This document shows positions 35,701 to 46,183 of a DNA stretch of 64,000 nt, one piece after another. How positions within the stretch are numbered: the first letter of the stretch is position 1; each line of letters begins with the position of its first letter. The position numbers and the translations under genes were made by a program. A model generated the notes under the pieces. It did not search any database. It worked only from the letters and a program-made list of their open reading frames with translations, and was not told the DNA's origin. The stretch is from Methylobacter sp. S3L5C (GTDB lineage Bacteria; Pseudomonadota; Gammaproteobacteria; Methylococcales; Methylomonadaceae): contig NZ_CP076024.1 in the NCBI RefSeq assembly GCF_022788635.1, positions 2,666,001 to 2,730,000 on the forward strand. The letters run 5' to 3'.

Positions 35701-36411
35701 ATGATATTAAAGAGACAAACAAACTGGATTAGTTCGATCATTATGATAATCGCACTTACATTAAGTACTAACGCACAAGCCAGTTCCGATTTTCAAATAT
35801 GGGTACCAATAAACATTAATGCACAATTCTCAGAGCAATTACGCGGGTTTTTAGAACTTCAATCACGAATTGGCGATAACGCATCAAATTTTACTACCGC
35901 AATTGTTAGACCCTCTCTCGGCTGGGCGCTTAATAAGCAGGCCACGCTATGGGTTGGCTATTTAATGCAGGCTGATTCTGTTACACCGGATTCCGATACT
36001 TATCTAATCGAAAATCGTGCATGGCAAGGATTTACATGGAAAGATACCGCTAATGAAAAGCAATTTATATGGGAAGTTCGTAACAGGCTGGAGGAGCGTT
36101 TTTTAGCTCAGAATTCTGATCCCAGTATCCGCTGGCGAACCCGTTTTCGGATAGAGCAGTTAATTCCTGACTGGTCGTCTTGGTCTGTTATTGCCTCTGA
36201 AGAAATATTCGTGAATCTGAACGACAATGCTAAAAATGCCAATCTACAAGCTGGGGCGCAACAAAATCGGTTGTACATGGGCGTCGGTTATCGATTTGCT
36301 CCTGAAGTTCAAATGGAAACAGGCTATTTATACCAATATGTATGGAGAAATCCCCCCTCGGTTGATCAAAACAACAATGTATGGATGACAAATCTTAATT
36401 TGAATTTCTAA
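35701..36411 (+). CDS. DUF2490-type outer membrane protein
   Basis: The 236-residue protein has a signal peptide (SIIMIIALTLSTNAQA, about residues 12-27). Many alternating amphipathic strands follow, e.g. QFIWEVRNRLEERFL, SIRWRTRFRIEQLIP, LYMGVGYRFAPEVQMETGYL and a terminal NVWMTNLNLNF ending in Phe. That is the signature of a small beta-barrel assembled into the outer membrane. It follows the carbonic anhydrase remnant by 12 bases and may have belonged to the same operon. The function is unknown; family DUF2490. Confidence 0.8.
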   Translation: MILKRQTNWISSIIMIIALTLSTNAQASSDFQIWVPININAQFSEQLRGFLELQSRIGDNASNFTTAIVRPSLGWALNKQATLWVGYLMQADSVTPDSDTYLIENRAWQGFTWKDTANEKQFIWEVRNRLEERFLAQNSDPSIRWRTRFRIEQLIPDWSSWSVIASEEIFVNLNDNAKNANLQAGAQQNRLYMGVGYRFAPEVQMETGYLYQYVWRNPPSVDQNNNVWMTNLNLNF

Positions 36412-36975
36412 AAGATAAAGAAACTACCCGTGAACATATCATCTGATGACAAAGAACTCCGCCAATCGATCCGCCAGCTGGATTCCTTATTGACGCAGGT
36501 ATTAAAAACTCAGGCGCGGCCTGAAACCGTCGCCACGGTTAAACAACTGCAACAGCGTTTCGCCGGATTATTGAGCGACAGCAACCAACTCGGGCGGCTG
36601 CATCTGCTGGAAACGGTCGAAGGCATGGATCCCGACGCCATTGGCGAGGTGGTGCGCGTATTCAATTGCTATTTCAGCCTGCTCAATATTGCCGAGGAAG
36701 CTCATTACCTGAGACTACGGCGACGGCAAGCCGAACAAGGTGGTCACTACTGGCCAGGCTCCTTTCACGATACCTTGCTCACGCTCAAAGAATCAGGGGT
36801 AACGGCGGACAAACTCCAGGTTCTTCTGGATGAACTGTTATACCTTCCGGTAATGACCGCCCATCCGTCCGAGGTCAAACGGCGTACCGTCAAGAGCGCC
36901 TTGCGCAATGTGTTTCTGACCCAGGAAGCGTTAGGCGATAACCACATTAAATGCTATTTTCGCGAAGAAGCACTA

Positions 36976-38192
36976 GTACTCAGTCAATCTGATAATGTCG
37001 GATAAAGTTTCTTCAGTTTTATCCGTGCATCCTCCGTGGTAAACCGCCATTTCATAGGCCGAGCAATAGTATTTCTTTTTTCTTGCCACGCTAAAATTTC
37101 TGTTTTTAACATTTCTTGATCTGGAATGCGGCGATCCATACATTGCCGTGACAGGATGCTTAATTCTATCTCGGCCATATTTAACCAACTGCCATGCTTG
37201 GGCGTGTAGTGTATTTCTAGTTTTTCAAGAATTCTTCTCGCCTCTTTTGGCTCAAATGCCTTATATAAAGAGGCACCAGTATGGGTATTCAGATTATCCA
37301 TAACCAGGGTAATACGTTTAGCCTGCGGGTAATGGACATCAACCAGGTTACGAATTTGATGCGCCCAATCAATGGCCGTTCTTTGATCGGTTACCTCAAC
37401 AAACCGTTTGCCCTGCAAGGGTTCAAAAAACATAAAAATATTGCTCACTCCATTACGCTCATATTCCGTGTCGTACCGAGCGACCGTGCCAGGCTTTGCC
37501 GGTATTGGTGTTCGCGTGTCTTTAATCTGTTGCTTGCTGCTTTCATCCATGCAAATCAGTGGTTGCGCTTCATCATAAGGTCGCTTGTAAACCTCAAGCG
37601 TATCTTCCATAGCACAAACAAACTCAGCATTTTTTTTAGCCGGAATACACCACTCTTTATTTTGCCAGGGTTTTAATTCGTTTTTTTTAAGGTTTGCCGG
37701 ATAGTTTCATGCGATACACTTTCAATATAACCCAGCTCAACCATCTGCTGTCCAAGTAAACGTAATGTCCAGCGACTACGCCCTTCAGGTGCATCGCCAC
37801 AACTTAACGCGATCAAACGGGCTTCATTCTCTCCATCAATAGTACGACTTCTAACCCGAATTGACTTTGCCCGGTTTAAAGCCGATTCCAAGCCTTCTTG
37901 AACCAGTCGCTCCCGGACTCGTTCAACGGTACGTCTTGAAATACCAAAAGCTTCACTTATTGGCCGGTCCAGCCATTTTTCTCCTAACTCGCTAACATCC
38001 GCTTTCAGCAGTATTTCAGCGTGTAACCTTTTATGAGCGGCCACTTTTCCGGTATGAATCAAACTTCCCAAATAAGCGCGTTCATCTTCCGTTAGTCGTA
38101 CTATGTATTTCTTTTTCAATGGTGTTTATTAATGGCAATGTAAAGACATTATATGGGGGCTATCATTCGACATATCAACGCTGACTGAGTAC
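36976..38192 (-). mobile_element. IS630-family element, copy 2 (1217 bp), in ppc
   Basis: Same length, ends (GTACTCAGTCA/TGACTGAGTAC) and encoded proteins as copy 1 at 6613-7829, in opposite orientation. It is inserted at CTAG within ppc with TA duplicated (36974-36975 and 38193-38194). Confidence 0.95.
36984..38119 (-). CDS. IS630-family transposase (copy 2), -1 frameshift
   Basis: Protein sequences are identical to copy 1 in both frames: the HTH part 38119-37673 and the DDE part ending at 36984. The same A8 slippery run is at the junction. Intact, so the element should be able to move. Confidence 0.87.
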
Positions 38193-40491
38193 TAGAGCGG
38201 CTGCAATGTCAGATTCAAATGCTGTGGAAAACCGACGAGGTGCGCACCCGGAAGCTGGGCGTGGCTGACGAGATCGATGCAGGTCTTTTCTATTTTTCAC
38301 TCTCCCTGTTCCAGGCGACAGCGCTGGTTTACCGTAATTTCGAACGTTCTTTGAGTGATGTATACGGCGAAGACGTGGCTAGGCAAATCCGTGTGCCCAG
38401 TTTTTTGTGTTTTGGTTCCTGGATCGGCGGCGACCGCGACGGCAATCCCAACGTCACCTCTGAAACCACCATTCTGGCCTTGCGCCTGCAAGCGCAAACC
38501 ATTTTGCAGGAGTATATTCACCGCTTGGACGAATTACGCGGTCAGCTTTCCCATTCTGAGGGTCTCTGTCAACTGTCGCCAGCATTTTTAGACAGTCTTG
38601 AGGCCGACCGTACCTCGCTTGGCGTATTCATAGCCGAGCTGGAAAAACCTTATTTGCAAGAGCCTTACCGACACAAGCTGGCGCTGATGAAGCACCGCAT
38701 GGAGTGCGCTCTCATGCAGGTTCAACAACATCTGAGCGGTGAACCGGAGTTGCCGGATCGTCATGCCTATCCTGGTATATCTGCGTTTTTGGACGATTTG
38801 CGGCTAATCGACTCTTCCTTGCGCGGCCACGGCGATGCGGCTATTGCCGATTTGGAACTGCATGATTTAATCCGTCTCGCTGAAACCTTTGGCTTCCACC
38901 TCATGCAACTGGACGTACGCCAGGAATCAAGCCGACATACCCAAGCGGTGGCAGATATTTTGGCGGCCGCGTTGAGTCTGGATTATCTCGCCCTGGATGA
39001 AAATCAGCGTCTCGAACTGTTGAGCGAAGCCATCACTGCGCCGGGCGGACTGATGTACGATCTTGCCACTTTGTCTCCGCCTAGCCGAGAAACGTTGGAA
39101 ACATTCAACGTCATGGCATGCATGAGACGGGAAATCAGTCCGGACTGCTTCGGTAAATATGTAATTTCCATGACGCACAACGCCAGTCATGTCATGGAGG
39201 TAATGCTGCTGGCGGCGCAAAGCGGCTTGATTGGTCGCCTTAGTGGCCGTTGGCATTGTCATATCGGCGTGAGTCCCTTGTTTGAAACGATTGACGATCT
39301 CAACCGGATTGAAGAGGTGCTTACCCGGCTGTTCGACACCCCGATCTACCGGGAGTTACTGCGGGTTTCCGGCGATAGTCAAGAGATCATGCTGGGCTAT
39401 TCCGATTCCTGCAAAGACGGCGGCATTCTGGCCTCAGCATGGGGGTTGTCACGAGCGCAGCGGCAAATCATCGCCATTGCCGAACAGCGTGGCATCAAGT
39501 GCCGTCTGTTCCATGGTCGCGGCGGTACGGTAGGACGTGGCGGCGGCCCCACTCACGAGGCAATCTTGGCACAGCCGCCGGATACTGTGCGTGGACAGAT
39601 CAAATTCACCGAGCAAGGCGAGGTGCTGTTCTACCGATACAACAATATGGAAACCGCGATCTATGAATTGACGATGGGCGTGACCGGTCTGCTAAAGGCC
39701 AGTGTCAGCCTGGTGCAACCCGTGCCACACGACCGCCCGGAGGATTTGGCGGTGATGGATGAACTGGCGCGAATTGGCGAACTTGGTTACCGCGAACTGA
39801 CCGAGGGCACCCCCGGATTTCTCGATTATTTCTACGAAGCCACACCCGTCAGCGAAATTGGCGGTCTCAACATCGGTTCACGCCCATCGCATCGTAAAAA
39901 AGGGGATCGCTCAAAAGACTCGGTACGCGCCATTGGTTGGGTATTTTCCTGGGCCCAGTCGCGGCAGACCTTTCCCGCCTGGTACGGTATTGGCTTGAGT
40001 CTTTCGACCTGGTGTGCAGGCAAGCCGGAGCGGCTGGAAAAGCTGCGGGAAATGTACCGGGACTGGCCGTTTTTTCGCAATCTGTTGAGTAACGCCCAGA
40101 TGGCGCTCAGTAAATCGGACATGAACATCGCCAAGGAATACGCCGGTCTGTGCGTAGAGCCGGAATCAGGCAAACCCGTCTATGAATTGATTGCCGGCGA
40201 ACACCAACGCTGCGTGGAGTGGATTCTGGAGATTGCGGAAACGGATCGGTTGTTGGCGGAGAACCCGGAACTGGCCGACTCACTGCATCGGCGCAATGCC
40301 TACCTCGGGCCGCTCAATTACCTCCAAGTATTTTTGTTGCGTCGATTGCGGGAAATCGATCTAAAGAATCCGGGCGAAAATCCCTGGATGAAACCTCTGT
40401 TGCGTTCCATCAACGCCATTGCGGCGGGGATGAGGAACACCGGCTGATAAACACGTTTTTGCAAACGTAACGGGAACTGTGAGAGCAAAGC

Positions 40492-41370
40492 ATGCATAAC
40501 AAATCAACCCAGACCGATCAACAACCGACAACTTGTGACTATCGCGATCAACAAGTTGCCCTGCTTACCCAACACGGCAAAGAAGACGTGATCGCACCGG
40601 TGCTGGCAAAGCTGCCGGGTTGCCGAGTGGAAAAAGTGGAGGGTTTCGACACTGACCTTCTCGGCACCTTCACCCGCGACATTGCAAGGGAGGGAAGCCA
40701 ACTGGACGCGGCACGTAAAAAAGCACGCATTGGCATGGAGCTGTCAGGACTTTCCATCGGCATCGCCAGTGAGGGTTTGTTTGGCACTGATCCGTTCACA
40801 GGAATGCTGCCCTGGAACAGTGAGCTATTGATCTGGATCGACGACCGGCTCGGTATTGAGATCGTCGCAACCTCGGCCGGCAAGACCAATTTTTCTCACC
40901 GTTTGGTAGATAGTTGGGAGGAAGCCGAGGATTTTGCCAGATCGGCTGGCTTTCCGGAACACCACCTGGTAGTGCATCCGGCTGACGAAAATCACCCCGA
41001 ACTCCGCAAAGGTTTGGCAGACTGGGCCAGCTTACAGGATGCGGTTACCTGGGCATTGAACTCCGCGCCGAACCGGCGTGCTTTCATCGAGACCGACATG
41101 CGTGCGTTCGCCAATCCGACCCGCATGGAAAACATCCGGCTGGCTGCGGAGGATTTGGCGCGGCGCCTCACTTCGCTCTGTCCGGCGTGTGGTGTGCCGG
41201 GATTTTCTCGGACCGGACTGGTGCGGGGGCTTCCTTGCGAGGATTGCGGTACACCAACCAACGAGGTGAAGGCAGATATACACCGCTGCGTTCGCTGCGA
41301 GCATCAGATGCTGGTGGAGCGGGAGCGGGAATACGCTTCCGCCCGGTATTGTAATTATTGCAATCCTTGA
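40492..41370 (+). CDS. DUF6671-type protein with C-terminal zinc ribbons
   Basis: The 292-residue cytoplasmic protein has no signal peptide or TM helix. The N-terminal two thirds (VALLTQHGKEDVIAPVLA, ELLIWIDDRLGIEIVATSAG) match the family described as DUF6671. The C-terminus has two Cys-rich zinc ribbons: SLCPACGVPGFSRTG ... LPCEDCG, and HRCVRCEHQMLV ... YCNYCNP. The function is unknown. It begins 44 bases after ppc on the same strand and precedes cysD by 86 bases. Confidence 0.75.
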   Translation: MHNKSTQTDQQPTTCDYRDQQVALLTQHGKEDVIAPVLAKLPGCRVEKVEGFDTDLLGTFTRDIAREGSQLDAARKKARIGMELSGLSIGIASEGLFGTDPFTGMLPWNSELLIWIDDRLGIEIVATSAGKTNFSHRLVDSWEEAEDFARSAGFPEHHLVVHPADENHPELRKGLADWASLQDAVTWALNSAPNRRAFIETDMRAFANPTRMENIRLAAEDLARRLTSLCPACGVPGFSRTGLVRGLPCEDCGTPTNEVKADIHRCVRCEHQMLVEREREYASARYCNYCNP

Positions 41371-41456
41371 CCTTACGGGAGCAACTTATGGTTTTTGCTA
41401 CCCGTACGACACTTTAGCAGTGCGCTCAACAATACATTTTTTAGGAGATTACCTGC

Positions 41457-42365
41457 ATGACTGCATATCATTTGACCCACCTGAAACAGCTTGAAGCGGA
41501 AAGCATTCACATCATCCGCGAGGTAGCCGCAGAGTTCGAGCGGCCGGTGATGCTCTATTCCGTCGGCAAGGATTCTGCCGTCATGTTGCAACTGGCGCTG
41601 AAGGCGTTCTTTCCCGGCAAGCCGCCGTTTCCGCTGCTGCACGTCGACACCACCTGGAAATTTCGCGAGATGATTGAGTTCCGCGACCGATATATACGCG
41701 AATTGGGCTTGGAATTGATCGTCCATACCAACCAGGAAGGTGTGAGGAAAGGCGTCAATCCCTTTACCTACGGCAGCAAGCGGCACACGGACATCATGAA
41801 GACTGAAGCGCTCAAGCAGGCGCTGGATAAACACCGCTTCGATGCGGCCTTCGGCGGTGCCCGGCGCGACGAGGAAAAATCCCGTGCCAAGGAGCGCATC
41901 TATTCGTTTCGCGACCAAAACCACCGTTGGGACCCCAAGAACCAACGACCGGAACTCTGGAATCTCTACAACGGGAAGATCGACAAGGACGAGTCGATCC
42001 GGGTATTTCCCCTATCCAACTGGACTGAACTGGATATTTGGCAATACATCCATTTGGAAAAAATTCCTATCCCAACATTGTATTTCGCCAAGGAGCGGCC
42101 GGTTGTTCACAAAGACGGCATGTTGATTATGGTCGACGACGACCGGATGCCGCTCGGCCCCGATGATAAGGTGGAAATGAAAAAAGTGCGCTTCCGTACC
42201 TTGGGCTGCTACCCATTAACCGGCGGCGTTGAATCGACCGCCACCACGCTACCGGAAATTATTCAGGAAATGCTGTTGACCACGACCTCTGAGCGGCAGG
42301 GCCGATTGATCGATCACGATCAGTCCGGTTCGATGGAACAGAAAAAGCGTGAAGGGTATTTTTAA
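41457..42365 (+). CDS. cysD: Sulfate adenylyltransferase subunit 2
   Basis: The 302-residue protein is in the PAPS reductase/ATP pyrophosphatase fold. [20 protein letters not shown] is the PP-loop (SVGKDS); [20 protein letters not shown] and [16 protein letters not shown] are family motifs. It makes APS from ATP and sulfate together with the CysN GTPase, the first step of assimilatory sulfate reduction. TAGGAGATTACCTGC precedes the ATG. It ends 45 bases before cysN. Confidence 0.95.
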   Translation: MTAYHLTHLKQLEAESIHIIREVAAEFERPVMLYSVGKDSAVMLQLALKAFFPGKPPFPLLHVDTTWKFREMIEFRDRYIRELGLELIVHTNQEGVRKGVNPFTYGSKRHTDIMKTEALKQALDKHRFDAAFGGARRDEEKSRAKERIYSFRDQNHRWDPKNQRPELWNLYNGKIDKDESIRVFPLSNWTELDIWQYIHLEKIPIPTLYFAKERPVVHKDGMLIMVDDDRMPLGPDDKVEMKKVRFRTLGCYPLTGGVESTATTLPEIIQEMLLTTTSERQGRLIDHDQSGSMEQKKREGYF

Positions 42366-42410
42366 TTTCTTCGCAACTTGACTTTTTACTACAAGAATTC
42401 AGAGAAAAAC

Positions 42411-44084
42411 ATGTCACACCAATCCGATCTAATCAGTACCGATATTAACGCCTATCTGGCCCAGCATGAACGTAAAGAACTGCTGCGATTTTTAACCTGC
42501 GGCAACGTCGACGACGGCAAAAGCACCTTGATCGGCCGTCTGCTGCACGACTCAAAGATGATTTACGAAGACCAGCTGGCGGCGGTGCTGGCGGACAGCG
42601 TTAAGTCCGGCACCACCGGTGCCGGCATGATCGACCTGGCCTTGTTGGTCGACGGTTTGCAGGCCGAGCGCGAGCAAGGCATTACCATCGACGTAGCTTA
42701 CCGCTATTTCTCGACGTCGACCCGCAAATTCATCATTGCCGACACGCCGGGGCACGAGCAGTACACTCGCAACATGGCCACCGGCGCGTCAAACTGCAAT
42801 TTGGCGGTGATTTTGATCGATGCCCGCTACGGCGTCCAAACCCAGACCAAGCGTCACAGCTTCATCGCATCGCTGTTAGGCATCAAGCACATCATCGTGG
42901 CCATCAACAAAATGGATTTGGTAGGATATAGCGAAGAGACTTACCGCAACATACAAGATGACTATTTGGCCTTTATCAAATCTCTGGATTTACACGACGT
43001 GCACTTTATCCCTATGTCCGCTCTCGATGGCGACAACGTGGTCAATCCGAGCGCCAATATGCTTTGGTTCACCGGCAAACCGATGATGGAATTGCTCAAT
43101 ACCATTCAAATCGCCAGCGACCGCAACTTTTTCGATGCCCGTTTCCCGGTGCAATTCGTAAACCGGCCCAATCTGGACTTCCGCGGTTTTTGCGGTACAG
43201 TCGCCTCCGGCGTATTTCGCAAGGGTGATGCAATTACCGCAATGCCGTCCGGCAAGACCAGTCATATCAAGTCCATCGTCACTTACGACGGAGAACTCGA
43301 ACAAGCGTTTGCCACCATGGCGGTGACTTTAACCCTGACTGACGAGATTGACATTAGCCGTGGCGATATCATCGTGGGTCAACATCAGGCTGTTCCCAGC
43401 GTTGCCGACAAATTCAATGCCAGCATCGTCTGGATGACCGAGCAACCCATGACTCCAGGCCGCCAATACATGATCAAACTGGCCACGCGCAGCGTGTCAG
43501 GATCGATTTCGCTGATTCATCACCGCATCGACGTCAATACGCTGGAACATCAAGACGCCATCGAGTTAAAGCTTAACGAAATAGGTTCCTGCACCGTCGC
43601 TGTCAATGCACCGTTGGTGTTCGACCCTTACAAACGCAATAAAACTACCGGCTCCTTCATCGTCATCGACCGCTTAAGCAACGTCACCGTCGGTGCCGGC
43701 ATGATTACCGGTGATGCCAGCGAAGGCGACTGGCAACCGGTCAGCGCAGAAGAGCGAGCCAACCGCTTCGCGCAGAAGGCAGTGATCATTGCCTTCTGCG
43801 GAAACAATTCCAGGCAGTTGGCTTATCACTTAGAGCGCAAGCTGTTCGATACCGGCCATGCCAGTACCGTGCTGGAACACGCCTTTGCAACCGCTCCCGG
43901 CATTACCTTAACGCCTGAGTCCAGGCAGTCGAACGATGCTTTGGCTAACGCTATCAAAAACGCAGGCCTGCTGTGCTTGTGTGTTGATAACCAACCTTCA
44001 ACGACTGACATCGCCTTTGACTGTAACCTTTACAGTATCGATGAGATTTATACGACGTTGAAGAATCGCAGGGTGATTCATTGA
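42411..44084 (+). CDS. cysN: Sulfate adenylyltransferase subunit 1 with a vestigial kinase-like tail
   Basis: The ATG at 42411 ([16 protein letters not shown]) is preferred to an upstream in-frame codon. The EF-Tu-like GTPase has G1 [10 protein letters not shown]3 DTPGHEQY, G4 NKMDL and G5 SALDG, then beta-barrel domains (about residues 245-450). E. coli CysN has 475 residues; this one has 557. The extra part after about residue 460 ([35 protein letters not shown]) aligns by eye to the start of an APS kinase (CysC) domain but lacks the GxSGAGKS P-loop and is too short. It is probably a relic of CysNC, so APS kinase activity is unlikely from this gene. Confidence 0.92.
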   Translation: MSHQSDLISTDINAYLAQHERKELLRFLTCGNVDDGKSTLIGRLLHDSKMIYEDQLAAVLADSVKSGTTGAGMIDLALLVDGLQAEREQGITIDVAYRYFSTSTRKFIIADTPGHEQYTRNMATGASNCNLAVILIDARYGVQTQTKRHSFIASLLGIKHIIVAINKMDLVGYSEETYRNIQDDYLAFIKSLDLHDVHFIPMSALDGDNVVNPSANMLWFTGKPMMELLNTIQIASDRNFFDARFPVQFVNRPNLDFRGFCGTVASGVFRKGDAITAMPSGKTSHIKSIVTYDGELEQAFATMAVTLTLTDEIDISRGDIIVGQHQAVPSVADKFNASIVWMTEQPMTPGRQYMIKLATRSVSGSISLIHHRIDVNTLEHQDAIELKLNEIGSCTVAVNAPLVFDPYKRNKTTGSFIVIDRLSNVTVGAGMITGDASEGDWQPVSAEERANRFAQKAVIIAFCGNNSRQLAYHLERKLFDTGHASTVLEHAFATAPGITLTPESRQSNDALANAIKNAGLLCLCVDNQPSTTDIAFDCNLYSIDEIYTTLKNRRVIH

Positions 44085-44112
44085 ACATCAATAAACAAAA
44101 GGACGCTTGTTA

Positions 44113-44826
44113 ATGGTTGATTTCACTCAGCGTGGGCTGTTCGTGACCGGAACTGACACCGGTGTTGGCAAGACTCGTATATCAGCGATCCTGGCGCATC
44201 AGCTCAACCTTCGCGGCTTGAGGGTGCGTCCACGTAAACCGGTGGAGTCGGGCTGCCTGCGTGGTGAAAGTGGACTTATTCCTGTCGATGCTGCCACTTT
44301 GCAGGCTGCTGCTGGTAGCAGTGAGTTACTGGCACAGATTTGCCCTTATCGGTTTGAATCGGCTTTATCACCGGAAAGGGCTGCAGCGTTGGTCGACAAA
44401 AACCTGACGCTGGACGATGTCGCAGCCGTTTGCCGAAAAGGTGTGGCAGAGTCCGATTTTTTGTTGGTGGAAGGTGCCGGCGGATTCTACTCGCCTTTGG
44501 CTTCGGGAGTCCTCAATGCTGATCTAGCCGTCGAGTTGTGCTTGCCGGTGTTACTGGTCGCGTCGGATCGGTTGGGCGCTATCAACCAAACCTTACTGGC
44601 CGTAGAAGCGATCAAACTTCGTGGCCTCACGCTGGCGGGGGTGATTTTAAATCAAGTGACTGCGGATATTGATCCCCAAATGGACAATGCGGCAGAACTA
44701 TCTCGTTGGCTAGGTCAGCCGGTACTGGCAACCAATTACTTCAAGGCCGACAACACCGAATCAGCTTGGTTGTTGGCGTGCTCTGTCCTGACAAACTTTG
44801 TTGATCACCTGGAGGGTGGTTTATGA
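44113..44826 (+). CDS. bioD: ATP-dependent dethiobiotin synthetase
   Basis: The start at 44113 has AAAGGA ahead of it. The 237-residue protein has the Walker A GTDTGVGKT, KPVESGC, the metal-binding VEGAGGFYSPL, and ILNQV near the C-terminus, as in BioD. It closes the ureido ring of biotin from DAPA, CO2 and ATP. It overlaps the next small frame by 4 bases (ATGA). bioA lies 6.8 kb downstream on the same strand, with unrelated genes between. Confidence 0.92.
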   Translation: MVDFTQRGLFVTGTDTGVGKTRISAILAHQLNLRGLRVRPRKPVESGCLRGESGLIPVDAATLQAAAGSSELLAQICPYRFESALSPERAAALVDKNLTLDDVAAVCRKGVAESDFLLVEGAGGFYSPLASGVLNADLAVELCLPVLLVASDRLGAINQTLLAVEAIKLRGLTLAGVILNQVTADIDPQMDNAAELSRWLGQPVLATNYFKADNTESAWLLACSVLTNFVDHLEGGL

Positions 44827-45098
44827 ATACCTTACCGAATCAAGATCACCAATTCATGTATAGCGATTGCCTATTCGACGTCAAGAAACAGACCATCAAT
44901 CTGAAATCACTGTGGTCTCAGTTTAAGAGTTTTTGCATTCAAAATGCCGTTGTCATGATCGAGGCTCCTTTATCAGATGTTGCAGCATGCTCCGGTGCGG
45001 AGAAGTTCGGCCCGGATTTAGTGTTTTCCAACATCGACATCGATGCACGCCGAGTGTCCGTCCCGGCGATCTATCAACACCATTCAATTAATGAATAG
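44823..45098 (+). CDS. Small hypothetical protein coupled to bioD
   Basis: The 91-residue product starts within the bioD stop (ATGA overlap), which suggests translational coupling. It has no signal peptide or motif that I recognise; NAVVMIEAPLSDVAACSGAE is the most ordered-looking part. It ends 2 bases before the methyltransferase start. Composition is more AT-rich than bioD, so it marks the beginning of an AT-rich patch. It may be a truncated gene. Confidence 0.45.
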   Translation: MNTLPNQDHQFMYSDCLFDVKKQTINLKSLWSQFKSFCIQNAVVMIEAPLSDVAACSGAEKFGPDLVFSNIDIDARRVSVPAIYQHHSINE

Positions 45099-45100
45099 TC

Positions 45101-46183
45101 ATGAAAGTACAAAAGCGTGTAAAACAAGAATTATGCTCAACTCCTTGCAACCTTTGTGGCAGCAAAGAGATAACTGTTCTGGCAAATCACAGTCGGAGTG
45201 GTGAACCGCTTCGAACATTAATTTGTAGAGAATGTGGCCTAGTGTGGTCTGATCCTTTACCACACAATCCTCGTGACTTTTATGAAAATGACTATCGTAT
45301 TAGCTACAAAGGCCACTATTCTCCGAAGCCAAAGCACATTTTACGCGCTGGAAACGTCGCATTATCTCGTCATCGAAAAATCGAACGATTGCTTTCAACA
45401 CCTCTGGCTATTCTCGATGTTGGTTCTGGTGGGGGTGAATTCGCTTATTTGCTTCAGACTCTCGGACATCAGATTCAAGGCATCGAACCCAATAATGGCT
45501 ATGCCGAATATTCCATATGCGAATATGGACTCAATTTTCAAGTCGGTTTTGTTCAGGACGTTATAATTCCTCAACAAAGTTTTGATCTAATTACTATCTG
45601 GCATGTTTTGGAACACACAGATAATCCATTTGCAGTGCTAACAAAATTGCATGCCTTATTGAAACCACAAGGGATTCTTGTTGTTGAAGTTCCCAATATT
45701 GAGGCCATCTGTCAGTCACCAAAGTGTACTTTTCATGAAGCCCATATTTTTAACTTTAATATCGCCACGCTAACAAGACTGGCCGAGAAAGCCGATTTCA
45801 CCGAAATTTCTCATGTGGTTTCTGCTGATGGTGGAAATATTACCCTCTTTCTGCACAAAGCAATAAAGGGCAACAATGATGTGGGTGAACTTACTATCGA
45901 GGGTAACGCTAAAAGAATTTCCAAAATTGTCAGTAATCACACCCCTTTAAAACACTACTTAGTGCCTGAACGAAAAAGCCACTTTTCAAAAAAACCAGCT
46001 CAACATCCGGAAATATTTTTTGGAAAAATCTTTCCGGAGTGGAACAAACGACTCAATTTCTGCTTTACCATCAGTTTTTCAGAATTATTCCTAACAATCA
46101 TAAATTATAAGCGCACCTTTCCTGTGGAACCTGTTGGCTGTTCTCAAAAAAGTGTCAGGCAACTAGTTTTTGTTGCCCGTTAA
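45101..46183 (+). CDS. SAM-dependent methyltransferase with N-terminal zinc-binding region
   Basis: The N-terminus has paired Cys (CSTPCNLCGSKEITVL ... LICRECGLVWSDPLP) as in methyltransferases acting on nucleotide-linked sugars or lipids. A class I SAM fold follows: motif I LAILDVGSGGGEFAYLL, IEPNNGYAEYS, FDLITIWHVLEHTDNP and GILVVEVPNIEAIC. The last 25-30 residues (PVEPVGCSQKSVRQLVFVAR) overlap the transposase gene on the other strand, so the true C-terminus was probably replaced by the adjacent insertion. The substrate is unknown; AT-rich composition suggests an origin different from cysD, bioD and bioA. Confidence 0.75.
   Translation: MKVQKRVKQELCSTPCNLCGSKEITVLANHSRSGEPLRTLICRECGLVWSDPLPHNPRDFYENDYRISYKGHYSPKPKHILRAGNVALSRHRKIERLLSTPLAILDVGSGGGEFAYLLQTLGHQIQGIEPNNGYAEYSICEYGLNFQVGFVQDVIIPQQSFDLITIWHVLEHTDNPFAVLTKLHALLKPQGILVVEVPNIEAICQSPKCTFHEAHIFNFNIATLTRLAEKADFTEISHVVSADGGNITLFLHKAIKGNNDVGELTIEGNAKRISKIVSNHTPLKHYLVPERKSHFSKKPAQHPEIFFGKIFPEWNKRLNFCFTISFSELFLTIINYKRTFPVEPVGCSQKSVRQLVFVAR

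Larger units (their letters stand above)
36430..40447 (+). pseudogene. ppc: Phosphoenolpyruvate carboxylase, interrupted by IS630
   Basis: The N-terminal part is 36430-36975 (GTG start) and the C-terminal part resumes at 38195. Removing the IS630 element and one TA rejoins codons CTA-GAG in frame, giving 932 residues, the usual PEPC length. Catalytic motifs remain: PVMTAHPSEVKRRTV (His), GGDRDGNPNVT, HGRGGTVGRGGGPTH and GSRPSHRK near the C-terminus. The enzyme fixes bicarbonate onto PEP to form oxaloacetate, so this allele is inactive. Composition is much more GC-rich than the genes to the left. Another anaplerotic enzyme or a second ppc must serve if the cell needs one. Confidence 0.93.
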
